The notes under the pieces: model-generated
The model's input: the letters and a program-made list of their open reading frames with translations, nothing else
Told to the model about the DNA's origin: nothing
The model's database searches: none
Program-made: the position numbers and the translations under genes
Assembly: GCA_947478785.1 (NCBI GenBank)
Contig: CANJXI010000007.1
Location: 1 to 64,000, forward strand
DNA from: Caulobacteraceae bacterium
GTDB lineage: Bacteria > Pseudomonadota > Alphaproteobacteria > Caulobacterales > Caulobacteraceae
Reading direction: 5' to 3'
Length of the DNA: 64,000 bases
Shown here: positions 48,522 to 56,946 of the stretch, piece after piece
Position numbering within the stretch: the stretch's first letter is position 1
How the letters are laid out: every line of letters starts with the position of its first letter

Positions 48522-51113
48522 ATGGCCGACGCCGCGGGTCCCGCGCCCGATCTCCTGCCGCCCAGGTTCGCCGACTGGTTCGCCGGGCGGGGCTGGAGCC
48601 CGCGCGCGCACCAGCTTGCGATGATCGGCGAGGCCCGGGCCGGGCGCGACGCCCTGCTGATCGCGCCCACCGGCGGGGGCAAGACGCTGGCGGGCTTCCT
48701 GCCCAGCCTCATCGAGCTTTCCGAACGGCCGCCGGCCAACACGCCAAGGGGTCTGCACACACTCTACATCTCGCCGCTGAAGGCGCTGGCCGTGGATGTG
48801 GAGCGCAACCTGGGCGCCCCGATCCTGCAGATGGGCCTGCCGGTCGTGGCGGAGAGCCGGACCGGCGATACGGGGATTTCGCGACGCCAGCGCCAGCGGG
48901 TGAAGCCGCCGGACATCCTGCTGACCACCCCCGAGCAGCTGGCGCTGTTCTGCGCCTGGGAAGGCGCGCGGCTCTATTTCGAGAACGTCGCCTGCGTGAT
49001 CCTGGACGAGATCCACACCCTGCACGCCTCAAAGCGCGGCGACCTCCTCGCGCTGGACCTGGCGCGGCTGCAGCGGTTCGCGCCGAACATGCGCCGTGTC
49101 GGCCTCTCGGCGACGGTGGACGATCCCGAGGTGATCAAGAATTGGATGGCCAGTCACCGCTGCGCGCCCTCCACCACTTCGTGGTCTCCCTCCCCCGTCG
49201 GCACGGGGGAGGATTTCAGCACTTCAGATCCTCCCCCGCGTGCGGGGGAGGGGGACCGCGAAGCGGTGGAGGGGGCGCTGGGTCAAGGCGCCGCGTCCAT
49301 CGACCTGGTCCGCGGCCCCGCCGGCGCGGAGCCGATCGTCGAGATCCTGTTGTCGGAGGGGCGCGTGCCGTGGGCGGGGCACACGGCGCAGCACGCCATG
49401 GCCGAGGTCTATGAGGTCATCCGCAAGTCGAAGACGGCGCTGATCTTCGTCAACACACGCTTCCAGGCGGAGTTCGCCTTCCAGGAGCTGTGGAAGCTGA
49501 ACGACGACAGCCTGCCGATCGCCCTGCACCACGGCAGCCTGGCGCCCGAACAGCGGCGCAAGGTGGAGGCGGCGATGGCGCGGGGCGAACTGCGGGCCGT
49601 GGTCTGCACATCCACCCTCGACCTGGGCATCGACTGGGGCGACGTGGACCTGGTGATCCAGCTGGCCAGCCCCAAGGGCGCCTCGCGGATGGTGCAGCGG
49701 ATCGGCCGGGCCAACCACCGGCTGGACGAGCCTTCCCGCGCGCTCTTCGTGCCGGCCAACCGCTTCGAGATGCTGGAGTGCCAGGCGGCGCGGGAGGCGA
49801 TCGCGGAGAACCGGCTGGACGGCGACCCGCCCCGGGTCGGCGCGCTGGACGTGCTGGCCCAGCACGTCATGGGCTGCGCCTGTTCCGAGCCCTTCGACCT
49901 CCTGGCGCTCTACGACGAGGTGCGCTCGGCCGGTCCCTATCGCAACCTGATCTGGGAGGACTTCGAGCAGGTCGTCGATTTCGTCTCGACCGGCGGCTAT
50001 GCGCTCAAGAACTACGACAGGTTCCGCCGCATCGTGAAGGGGCCAGATGGCCTCTGGAAGGTGCGCAACGCCGAGACGGCCCAGCGCCACCGGATGAACG
50101 TGGGCGCGATCATCTCGCCGGCCATGCTGTCGGTCCGCATCGCCATGCGCGGCGGCCGGGGCGGCCGCAAGATCGGCGAGATCGAGGAAGGCATGCTGGA
50201 GATGCTGGAGCCCGGCGAGACCTTCGTGTTCGCCGGCCAGGTCTGGCGGCTGGTGGGCGTGACCAACCTCGATGTGCTGGTCCAGCCGGCGCCGGCGGCC
50301 GACCCGAAGATGCCGTCCTGGGGCGGCTCGAAGTTCGCGCTCTCCACCTACCTCGCCAAGCGGGTCCGCCAGCTGATGTACGACCAGGAACACTGGCGGG
50401 TGCTGCCCACGGACGTGCGCGAGTGGCTGGAGGCCCAGCGCGACCGCTCGGTGATCCCCGAGGAGGACGAGATGCTGCTGGAGACCTTCCCCCGGGGGAA
50501 GCGGCATTTCATGGTGGTCTATCCGTTCGAGGGCAGGCTGGCGCACACCACGCTGGCCATGCTGTTGACCCGGCGGCTGGAGCGGATCGGAGCCGCGCCC
50601 CTGGGCTTCGTCTGCAACGACTACGCGATGGCGATCTGGGCGCTCAACCCGCTGGACGGCCTCGACTTCGCCGAACTCTTCGACGAGGACATGCTGGGCG
50701 ACGACCTGGAGGCGTGGCTCGCCGAGAGCTTCATGATGAAGCGCGCCTTCAAGGGCTGCGCGATCATCGCGGGGCTGATCGAGCGGCGCTTCCCGGGCCA
50801 GCAGCAGAAATCGGGGCGCCAGATCACCTTCTCGACCGACCTCATCTACGACGTGCTGCGCCGCCACCAGCCGGACCACCTCTTGCTGCGCTGCGCGCGC
50901 GACGATGCGGCGACCGGCCTGATCGACGTGGCGCGGCTGGGGCAGATGCTGGCGCGCGTCCGGGGGCGGATCCGGCACGCGCCGCTGGAGCACCTGTCGC
51001 CGTTCTCGGTGCCGATCCTGCTGGAGATCGGCAAGGAGCGCTCACCGGGCCAGGCCGGCGAGATGATCCTGCGCGAGGCCGCCGAGGACCTGATCGCCGA
51101 GGCCATGCAGTGA
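48522..51113 (+). CDS. Ligase-associated DNA-damage-response DEXH helicase (Lhr-like)
   Basis: An 863-residue superfamily-2 helicase. Walker A is APTGGGKT (about 48-55), the DEXH box LDEIHTLHA (about 170), motif III LSATVDDPEV (about 198), motif VI QRIGRANHR (about 405). After the two RecA domains comes a winged-helix and beta-sheet core, then a long C-terminal Lhr region. Partner of PdeM (the next gene, overlapping) in a system usually linked to an ATP-dependent DNA ligase and a 3'-exonuclease, neither of which is here. An extra segment of about 36 residues (216-251), encoded by a palindromic repeat, is inserted between motif III and the second RecA domain (see findings). Start ATG 48522. 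Confidence 0.9.
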   Translation: MADAAGPAPDLLPPRFADWFAGRGWSPRAHQLAMIGEARAGRDALLIAPTGGGKTLAGFLPSLIELSERPPANTPRGLHTLYISPLKALAVDVERNLGAPILQMGLPVVAESRTGDTGISRRQRQRVKPPDILLTTPEQLALFCAWEGARLYFENVACVILDEIHTLHASKRGDLLALDLARLQRFAPNMRRVGLSATVDDPEVIKNWMASHRCAPSTTSWSPSPVGTGEDFSTSDPPPRAGEGDREAVEGALGQGAASIDLVRGPAGAEPIVEILLSEGRVPWAGHTAQHAMAEVYEVIRKSKTALIFVNTRFQAEFAFQELWKLNDDSLPIALHHGSLAPEQRRKVEAAMARGELRAVVCTSTLDLGIDWGDVDLVIQLASPKGASRMVQRIGRANHRLDEPSRALFVPANRFEMLECQAAREAIAENRLDGDPPRVGALDVLAQHVMGCACSEPFDLLALYDEVRSAGPYRNLIWEDFEQVVDFVSTGGYALKNYDRFRRIVKGPDGLWKVRNAETAQRHRMNVGAIISPAMLSVRIAMRGGRGGRKIGEIEEGMLEMLEPGETFVFAGQVWRLVGVTNLDVLVQPAPAADPKMPSWGGSKFALSTYLAKRVRQLMYDQEHWRVLPTDVREWLEAQRDRSVIPEEDEMLLETFPRGKRHFMVVYPFEGRLAHTTLAMLLTRRLERIGAAPLGFVCNDYAMAIWALNPLDGLDFAELFDEDMLGDDLEAWLAESFMMKRAFKGCAIIAGLIERRFPGQQQKSGRQITFSTDLIYDVLRRHQPDHLLLRCARDDAATGLIDVARLGQMLARVRGRIRHAPLEHLSPFSVPILLEIGKERSPGQAGEMILREAAEDLIAEAMQ
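49167..49273. repeat. Palindromic element inserted in frame inside the helicase gene
   Basis: Two arms of about 50 bases form a near-perfect inverted repeat: the left begins CCCTCCACCACTTCGTGGTC and the right ends GACCGCGAAGCGGTGGAGGG, each containing an inner CTCCCCCG...CGGGGGAG hairpin and meeting at TTTCAGCACTTCAGAT. It lies wholly inside the helicase reading frame, translated as Ser/Pro/Gly/Glu-rich residues 216-251. GC-rich palindromes of this look are abundant between genes in Caulobacterales (recollection). Confidence 0.85.
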
Positions 51114-51841
51114 GCGGGATCGCGGCCGCCGCCTTCACCTACGCCTTCGCCCAGAGCGGGTGCGGCTCGCTGCGCACCCGGCTGATGGCGGCCGAGGTGC
51201 TGCTGCGGCCGTCCGGCGCCCTATGGCTCGAGGCCGAGGGGGCGCTGGTGGTGGCCGACCTGCACCTGGAGAAGGGCTCGGCCTACGCCGCGCGCGGCCA
51301 GATGCTGCCGCCCTACGACACCCGCGACACCCTGCGACGGCTGGCCGCCGAGGTGGAGGCGCTTGCGCCGCGCGTCGTGATCCTGCTGGGCGACACCTTC
51401 CACGACCGCCGTTCCGAGAGCCGGCTGGCGGCCGATGACGCGGATCGGCTGCGGGCGCTGGCCTGTGGCCGGACCCTCATCTGGGTGATCGGCAACCATG
51501 ACGCGGACGGACCCAAGGCGCTGCCCGGGGAGCGCGCCGAGGCCTTGTCGCTGGGCGGCCTCACCTTCCGCCACGAGCCCCGGGCGGGGCTCCAGCCCGG
51601 AGAGGTGGCGGGCCACCTGCATCCCGCCGCCCTGGTCCGCGCCTCGCGCGGAAGCGTGCGTCGGCGCTGCTTCGTCACCGACGCCGAGCGCGCCATCCTG
51701 CCCGCCTTCGGCGCCTACGCCGGCGGCCTGAACGTGCGCGACGCGGCTTTCGCCGGCCTCTTCGCGCGCCCGCCCCTGGCCGGCGCCCTGGGCGCCGGCC
51801 GCGTGCATGCGGTCGGCTGGCGGTCTCTGGCGGGCGACTGA
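51110..51841 (+). CDS. pdeM: Ligase-associated DNA-damage-response endonuclease PdeM
   Basis: A 243-residue metallophosphoesterase. Metal-binding motifs: ADLHLEKGSAY (DxH), LLGDTFHDRR (GDxxxD/H), IGNHDADGPK (GNHD), and GEVAGHLHPAALVR (GHxH). It starts with GTG at 51110, overlapping the helicase stop (GTGA), so translation is coupled. In other bacteria PdeM acts with this helicase, a ligase and an exonuclease in an incompletely understood repair pathway. The remaining partners are not in the window. It ends 16 bases before the stop of the convergent Cys-motif repeat protein. Confidence 0.88.
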   Translation: MSGIAAAAFTYAFAQSGCGSLRTRLMAAEVLLRPSGALWLEAEGALVVADLHLEKGSAYAARGQMLPPYDTRDTLRRLAAEVEALAPRVVILLGDTFHDRRSESRLAADDADRLRALACGRTLIWVIGNHDADGPKALPGERAEALSLGGLTFRHEPRAGLQPGEVAGHLHPAALVRASRGSVRRRCFVTDAERAILPAFGAYAGGLNVRDAAFAGLFARPPLAGALGAGRVHAVGWRSLAGD

Positions 51842-51857
51842 GCCCGATCGGGGCCGG

Positions 51858-52430
51858 CTATTTGCAGGCGGTCTTGTTGGCGTTGCCCGCCTTCGAGCAG
51901 TCGTAGTGCACGATCTTGCCGGTCTTGGTGGTCCACTCGACCGTACGCCCGGGCTGGCCTTGCGCGACGGCGGGGCGGCCCATGGCCGACGCGGAGGCGG
52001 CGACGGCGGGACGCGGCGTGGCGGGCGGCGCCGGACGCGCGACAGGCGCGACGGCGGCCATCGGCTTGGCCGGCGGAGCCTTGGCCGCCGCCACCGGGGG
52101 CGCCATGGGCGATTTCGCCATGGCGGCCGGCGCCGCGCCCTTGCAGGCCGCCTTGTTGGCGTTACCAGCCTTGGAGCAGTCGTAGTTCATCGGCTTGGCC
52201 GGCTTGGCCGGGGTCGCGGCGGCCATGGGCTTGGCCGGCGGGGCCATCGGCGGCTTGGCCGGGGTGGCCGCCGGGGCCTTGGCGGCCGACGCCGCGCCCT
52301 TGCAGGCCGCCTTGTTGGCGTTGCCGGCCTTGGAGCAGTCGTAGGTCCGATCCGCGGCGGCGGAGGCGCCCGTCGCCGCGAGCAGCAACGGCGCGCACAT
52401 CAACAGGGCCAGTCCAAATCTTGCCTTCAT
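51858..52430 (-). CDS. Exported protein with three YDCSKAGNANK repeats
   Basis: A 190-residue protein. Signal peptide KARFGLALLMCAPLLLAATG then ASA, after which the repeat YDCSKAGNANKAACKG occurs three times (about 30-45, 83-98 and 176-190; the last has NKTACK at the very C-terminus). Each contains two Cys 13 residues apart, so a small disulfide loop or metal clip is likely. Pro/Ala/Lys/Met-rich linkers of about 35 and 75 residues (PAKPMAAATPAKPAKP and similar) join them. The region between repeats 2 and 3 is low-complexity. AGGAG lies seven bases before the ATG. Periplasmic or secreted; the family is not recognised. The neighbour 40 bases upstream is DUF937-like. Confidence 0.82.
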   Translation of the reverse strand: MKARFGLALLMCAPLLLAATGASAAADRTYDCSKAGNANKAACKGAASAAKAPAATPAKPPMAPPAKPMAAATPAKPAKPMNYDCSKAGNANKAACKGAAPAAMAKSPMAPPVAAAKAPPAKPMAAVAPVARPAPPATPRPAVAASASAMGRPAVAQGQPGRTVEWTTKTGKIVHYDCSKAGNANKTACK

Positions 52431-52467
52431 GGTCGATCTCCTGAGAATTCAAACAGCTTGCCGGCGA

Positions 52468-52872
52468 TCAGTCCTTGCGGCCGAACAGTCCCCTGGCCAG
52501 ACCGAACGCCTCGTCGACGACCGAGCCGTCCTTGTTGGCGTCGAGACCGGAGAGCAGTCCGCCCAGCGGCGAGCCCTGCATGGCGCCCATCAGGCCCGCC
52601 AGGGCGCCCTGGACGCCTTCGTTGGCGTTGTCGGCATGACCTTGCAGCAGGCCCATGACGCTGGGCAGGAACTGCTGGACCTGGGCGGGATCGACGCCTG
52701 CCTTGGCCGCCACGCCGGCGACCAGGCTCTCCATGGGCTCCCCCGCGGCGAGGTGCTGGAGCACGCCCTGCAGCGTCGCCTGGGCCTGATCGGGCGAGAC
52801 GCCGAGCTTGGCCGCGACCTCCTGGAGCGCCGGACTCGCGCCGATGCCGGCGGCTATCTCTCGAACATCCAT
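52468..52872 (-). CDS. DUF937/YidB-like protein with an EF-hand-like loop
   Basis: A 134-residue soluble protein. The body is helical with the DUF937-like pattern of Gln/Ala/Gly-rich repeats (LQEVAAKLGVSPDQAQATLQ, then AGEPMESLVAGVAAKAGVDP and LPSVMGLLQGHADNANEGVQ). The C-terminal SGLDANKDGSVVDEAFGLAR has Asp-x-Asn-x-Asp-Gly and a later Glu, the spacing of a single EF-hand calcium loop, though one lone loop may not bind. No signal peptide. GGAGG precedes the ATG. Next to the Cys-motif repeat gene on the same strand (37-base gap), possibly co-transcribed. Function unknown. Confidence 0.75.
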   Translation of the reverse strand: MDVREIAAGIGASPALQEVAAKLGVSPDQAQATLQGVLQHLAAGEPMESLVAGVAAKAGVDPAQVQQFLPSVMGLLQGHADNANEGVQGALAGLMGAMQGSPLGGLLSGLDANKDGSVVDEAFGLARGLFGRKD

Positions 52873-52959
52873 GGAGTCCTCCTACGGAGTAGGACGACAC
52901 CGAGCGACAAGGCCCTCAATCGCGCTATCCATTGGGATGGCGCGCGGCCGGGCGCGGGC

Positions 52960-53460
52960 CTACTGGACCACCACCGGCATCATGTGCGAGGCGCGCATCG
53001 CCTGGTCGAGGCAGATCGCCAGCGAGACGCAGGCCGAGCCGGTGAGCACGGTGGAGAGCTTCGGATAGCGCGCGGGGACGTCGGGTGCGTTGTGGTCGAA
53101 CAGCCACTGAAAGATGAACGCCGCGATGCAGCCGCCGATGATCCAGGGATCGGCGATGCGGTGATGGGCAAGCAGCATCGACCAGGCGACGACGGGCGAG
53201 ATGATCGAGATCACCAGCCGGGTCCAGCGCGGGTGGCCGGTGGCGGTCTCCAGCCCCCAGCGCGCGCCGCCCAGGAAGGCCAACACCACGGCCGACCAGT
53301 TGATGATCACCGACAAGGCCGGTTGCGCGATCTCGTGGGAGCCCCAGCCATAGGCCAGGGCGGCGGTCGGGAACGGGGCCAGGGCCACGAAGGCGATGAC
53401 CCACAGCGGGCCGGGCACGGCCTCGTAGGCGGCCTTGGCCTTGGCGTTGTCTCGCACCAT
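52960..53460 (-). CDS. DUF3429 membrane protein
   Basis: A 166-residue inner-membrane protein of the DUF3429 family with about five spans: LWVIAFVALAPFPTAALAYG, INWSAVVLAFLGGARWGLET, VISIISPVVAWSMLLAHHRI, WIIGGCIAAFIFQWLFDHNA, and a last span near the C-terminus. The conserved LGGxRWG motif (LGGARWGLET) marks the family, whose function is not established. Start ATG at 53460. Alone on the minus strand, with about 200 non-coding bases on its upstream side. Confidence 0.85.
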   Translation of the reverse strand: MVRDNAKAKAAYEAVPGPLWVIAFVALAPFPTAALAYGWGSHEIAQPALSVIINWSAVVLAFLGGARWGLETATGHPRWTRLVISIISPVVAWSMLLAHHRIADPWIIGGCIAAFIFQWLFDHNAPDVPARYPKLSTVLTGSACVSLAICLDQAMRASHMMPVVVQ

Positions 53461-53666
53461 TCAGTCTCTCCGGAACGCCGAGGAGGCCGCCCAGCCGGCC
53501 GCCAGCGCGAACGCCGTCGCAGCCAGACCATGGGACCATGACCTGCGATGCGCCCAAAGGTAAAGCATAGGTTCGGCCACAGCTGGAGCGGCGCGTTCAC
53601 GCTCGTCGCGGCGCAGGGGCATCGATCTTCATCCTTCAGGCCTCGCTTCCGCCAGACCCGGCCGGC

Positions 53667-56441
53667 TCAGCGCGTGAAGACGGAGAGCCGCGAAGCGGTG
53701 GCGGGATCCAGGGTTCCGGTCGCCGCCAGGCCCTGGTCGCGCTGATAGGCGGCCACCGCCAGCTTCAGGTCCCGCGACGCCGCGCCGTCGGCGGCGCCCT
53801 TGTAGTAGCCCAGGCGGCCGAGGATCTTCTGGGCCTGGGCCAGCGCTGGGCCCGAGGCCAGGCTGGCCATCTTCGGCTGGCCGGAGGCCGGCTGGAAGTC
53901 GGCCGCGGCGCGCTCGGCGGCGGCGAGCTGGACCGTGGTGAGCTGGCCTTCCAGGTCGACGGCGGCGGCGCGGGCGGCGGTGTCGCCGGCGTTGGCGGCG
54001 ATGGAGAACCACTTGTAGGCCTCGGCCAGGTCGCGTGGCACGCCGGAGCCGGCCTGATAGAGCTGTCCAAGGTTGAACTGCGAATCCACCAGCCCGCGCT
54101 CGCGGCCTTGCGGAACCAGCGGGCGGCGGCGGCGGAGTCCTGCGCCCCGCCCTCGCCGTGGAAGGCGTAGAGCGCCAGGTTATGCATGGCCGAGGGATCG
54201 CCCGCGTCGGCGGCGCGCTGGGTCCAGGCCCGGGCTTCCTTGAGGTTCACCGCGACCCCGGCCTGACCCTTCTCGTAGAGCCGGGCGAGGGAGAGCTGGG
54301 CGGGCGCGTGGCCGGCCTCGGCGATGGCCTTCAGTCTGGCGAGCGCGCCGGGCTCGCCTTGGGCGACGGCGCGCAGGGTGGTGACATAGGCCTGGGCGGT
54401 GGCGTCTACGACGGCGGGCGCGGCGGCCGGCGGAGCAATGTCTGCGACCGACGCCTCGCCCGGCAGGGGCGAGACCGGGCCGATCGGCTGCGGGGCGAGC
54501 GCCAGGGCGGCGCGCGGGGTGAAGTCGAGGGGGGCGGCGGCCGGGGCGGCGGGCCGTGCGCCGGGACCTTCCAGCAGGACGACGCCGGCCGCGCCGACGC
54601 TCAGGAAGGCCGCGCCCCCCGGCGACCATCAGCGCGGTCTGCCAGGTGGATTGCGGGCGGCTGGGCTTGCGCGCGCCGAACAGGCGGCCGCCGGCCGCGC
54701 GGGCCCGGGGCTCGTCCGCGCTGACGGTCTCGGGCCGGGCCGCGCCGGCCGAGGCCCGCGCCGCGGCGCGGGCGCGCTCGATGACGTCGCGCGTGGAGAG
54801 CTGGGCGGACTCGGGACGGGCGCCCTCGGGCGGCTCGACGAGGTCTTCCTCGCTGGTCTCGGAGATCGGGGCGAACCCATCGGCGGCGGCGAAATCTTCT
54901 TCGCCGAACGACGGGTTGCCGGGATCCAACGCCGGCTGGCTGACCGGCTCGGCGCGGGAGAACAGCTCCGGGCCGAAGACGGCGGTGGCCTCGGGGCGAT
55001 CCACCTGCGGCGCGGCGTCCTCGTCGCGCGCCTCGGGGGGACCGCGCGCGTCGACCGTCGCCCGCGCCGTCTCAAGGAGGCGCATGGTGCGCTCCTCGCT
55101 CTGGCGGATGCGTTCGGCCAGGTCGCCGGAGGCGCGCTCGTGGCGCTGCTCGATCCGTTCGGTGACCCGGGCGACCTGTTCGCCGACGTCGTCGATGGCC
55201 TGGGCGGCGCGGCGTTCGGACTGGATGATCCGGTCGGTGAGCCGCTCGGTGATGCGGCCGATCTCCGTGCCCAGGCGCTCCAGCGCCTCGGCGTGCAACT
55301 GGTCAACGCGGCCAAGGCGGCTCTCGACGGCGCCGGCGATGCGGGCGATCTCGCCGCCCACCTGCTCGATGGCCTCGGCGCTGCGCTGCTCGGCGCTCTG
55401 CACGCGGCGGCTGAGGGTCTCGGCCATGGCCAGGACCTCGCGGCCCATGGCCTCGATGGCATGGGCGGAACGCTGCTCGACGCCGCCGATCTGGTCGGCC
55501 ATGGCGCCCAGGCGGGCTTCCACCTGGCCGGCGCCGGACGTGGCGACGCGGGCCAGAATCTCCTCGCGGGCGTCCTCGACGCGCTGGGTGAGCTGGTCGG
55601 CGAGGGCCGCCAGGCGCTGCTCGATATCGCCCCGCGAGCCGTCCTCGACGGAGGCCAGGCGCTGGTCGAGCTTGCCCAAGGTGCCGCGCAGGCTTTCCAG
55701 GGCGCCGGTGGTGCGGGCCTCGGCCTGGGCCAGGCGCTGGCCCAGCCGGTCGGCCACGGCCTCGATGAGCACGTCCGGATCGCCGCCGCCGCGGGCGAGC
55801 CGCGACTCGAATTCGTCCAACGCCGCGCGGGTGGCGCGCTCGCCCTCGTAGAGGTCGCTGGCGACGCGGGTGACGGACTGTTCCAGAACCTTCAGCGCCT
55901 CGGCGGAGCGGGGCCCGGAGGTCTCGGCCTCCATGCGGCGCAGGCGATCGGCTACCCGGGCCTGCTCGGCGTCGAAACGTTCGGCGGCCGTGTCATAGCG
56001 GGCGGCGACGGCCATGTGCTCGCGCTCGGCGGCCTCGATCCGCGCCATGGCGTGGCGCACGGAGTGCTCGACGCCGGAGATCGCCAGCCCCGTGCGGGTC
56101 TCGGACGCCTCGATGCGGTCCGTCAGACGCTCCAGCGCCTGGGTCACCCGGCCCACGTCGTCGACGCGGCCATGGGCGGCGAGGCCTTGGCCGGCGGCTG
56201 TCGGGGTCGCGGCGACTTGCGGCAGGGAACTGGACATCGCGTATCGTGGCGTCGCGAACACCCCGCGATACGGCGTGGCGGCCGGGAACGGCGGCTCCAG
56301 CTCATCGACCGGATCGTCTTCGAGGATAACCCGGTTAAGCCACTCGCCGAGAGTCATTCCCGCACGACGGGCAAGCTCCTTGGCGACCTCACGGGCCTTC
56401 GGGTCTATCCCCTTGACGCTCCACGGCGCCCCCGCACTCAT
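53667..56441 (-). pseudogene. podJ: PodJ-like polarity protein, disrupted by two compensating frameshifts
   Basis: Read with two single-base corrections the gene encodes about 924 residues. N-terminus SVKGIDPKAREVAKELARRAG (quoted part: GIDPKAREVAKELARR) is typical of PodJ; a long coiled coil (about 80-480) has repeated SERRAAQAIDDVGEQVARVT-like units; a single span (ALMVAGGAAFLSVGAAGVVL) crosses the membrane at about 600-620; periplasmic SEL1-like repeats (AQLSLARLYEKGQAGVAVNL, SQFNLGQLYQAGSGVPRDLA) and a peptidoglycan-binding domain (ILGRLGYYKGAADG) follow. As sequenced, an extra base in a six-C run (54615-54620) shifts the frame, and a missing base near 54103 restores it. Without correction the product is 753 residues, ending at 54180 with a scrambled tail. 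PodJ organises pole-specific proteins and pilus assembly in Caulobacter. Confidence 0.8.
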
Positions 56442-56452
56442 CGAATCGGTCT

Positions 56453-56457
56453 CTCAA
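56453..56457. promoter_or_regulatory. GANTC site before the PodJ-like gene
   Basis: GAATC, twelve bases before the start codon, is a CcrM methylation site. In Caulobacter podJ expression responds to methylation state and GcrA (recollection). A single five-base match is weak evidence. Confidence 0.3.
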
Positions 56458-56607
56458 GCTTGAAAACGGTAGCACCGTCAATTGGGGTGTAAACGCACCA
56501 CGACCACCAGATATAGCGTGTGGCGTCCTGGCCTGTGGATAGTCTGACCGATAGCGGTAAAGGCTCTCCTTCCGTTTCGCGGAAGGGCCTGCGATATCCG
56601 GTCGCAG

Positions 56608-56811
56608 ATGAGCGCGGCCGTCACCCTTGCGATCTCGGCGGCCCTGCTGGCGCTGGCGCTGTTCGCCGGCTGGCGCGGGGCCCGGCCGCCCGACCCGATG
56701 CGGGGGCCAAGGCTCGTGCCCTGGCGCTTCATCATGCTGCTCGCGGCGACCGGCCTGCTGCCGATGATCGTCCACCTGGTGAACCTGGCGGGCTTCACCA
56801 CGGGGCGTTAG
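56608..56811 (+). CDS. Small two-span membrane protein
   Basis: A 67-residue protein with two hydrophobic stretches (AVTLAISAALLALALFAGWR and FIMLLAATGLLPMIVHLVNL) separated by a basic loop (RGARPPDPMRGPRLVPWR), so both ends should face the same side. It resembles short conserved membrane proteins of Caulobacterales without assigned function. No strong ribosome site before the ATG. It is divergent from the PodJ-like gene, and its stop is six bases before copy 3 of the composite repeat. Confidence 0.6.
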   Translation: MSAAVTLAISAALLALALFAGWRGARPPDPMRGPRLVPWRFIMLLAATGLLPMIVHLVNLAGFTTGR

Positions 56812-56816
56812 GCCCC

Positions 56817-56930
56817 TAGAGCGCGTCAGGGTGAAGTGGATACCGGTTCACCCTGACGCGCTCTAAGCATTTGAAGATAGACCCTTTTCATCCGGTTCAA
56901 GCGATTCCACTTGAACCGGAAAGCGTCTAG
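56817..56930. repeat. Composite two-hairpin intergenic repeat, copy 3
   Basis: The best-preserved copy. The first hairpin has perfect 19-base arms TAGAGCGCGTCAGGGTGAA / TTCACCCTGACGCGCTCTA around GTGGATACCGG. The linker is AGCATTTGAAGA. The second hairpin reads TAGACCCTTTTCATCCGGTT...AACCGGAAAGCGTCTA with the central CAAGCGATTCCACTTG. Two substitutions (AGC, AAGCG) set it apart from copies at 3194 and 39117. It lies between two convergent genes. Confidence 0.92.
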
Positions 56931-56946
56931 GCGGATCAAGCCGCGG

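Noticed and set aside
49167-49273. Palindrome as a terminator ending a truncated helicase
   Set aside because: The frame is open through it and the rest of the helicase domains follow in frame, so it is better read as a translated insertion.
49224-50993. A 589-residue minus-strand frame opposite the helicase
   Set aside because: Antisense to a gene whose motifs are all recognisable; open only because of GC bias.
54103-54620. Programmed ribosomal frameshifting in the PodJ-like gene
   Set aside because: The two sites are 500 bases apart with opposite sign and lack slippery-site features apart from the C6 run; error or mutation is simpler.
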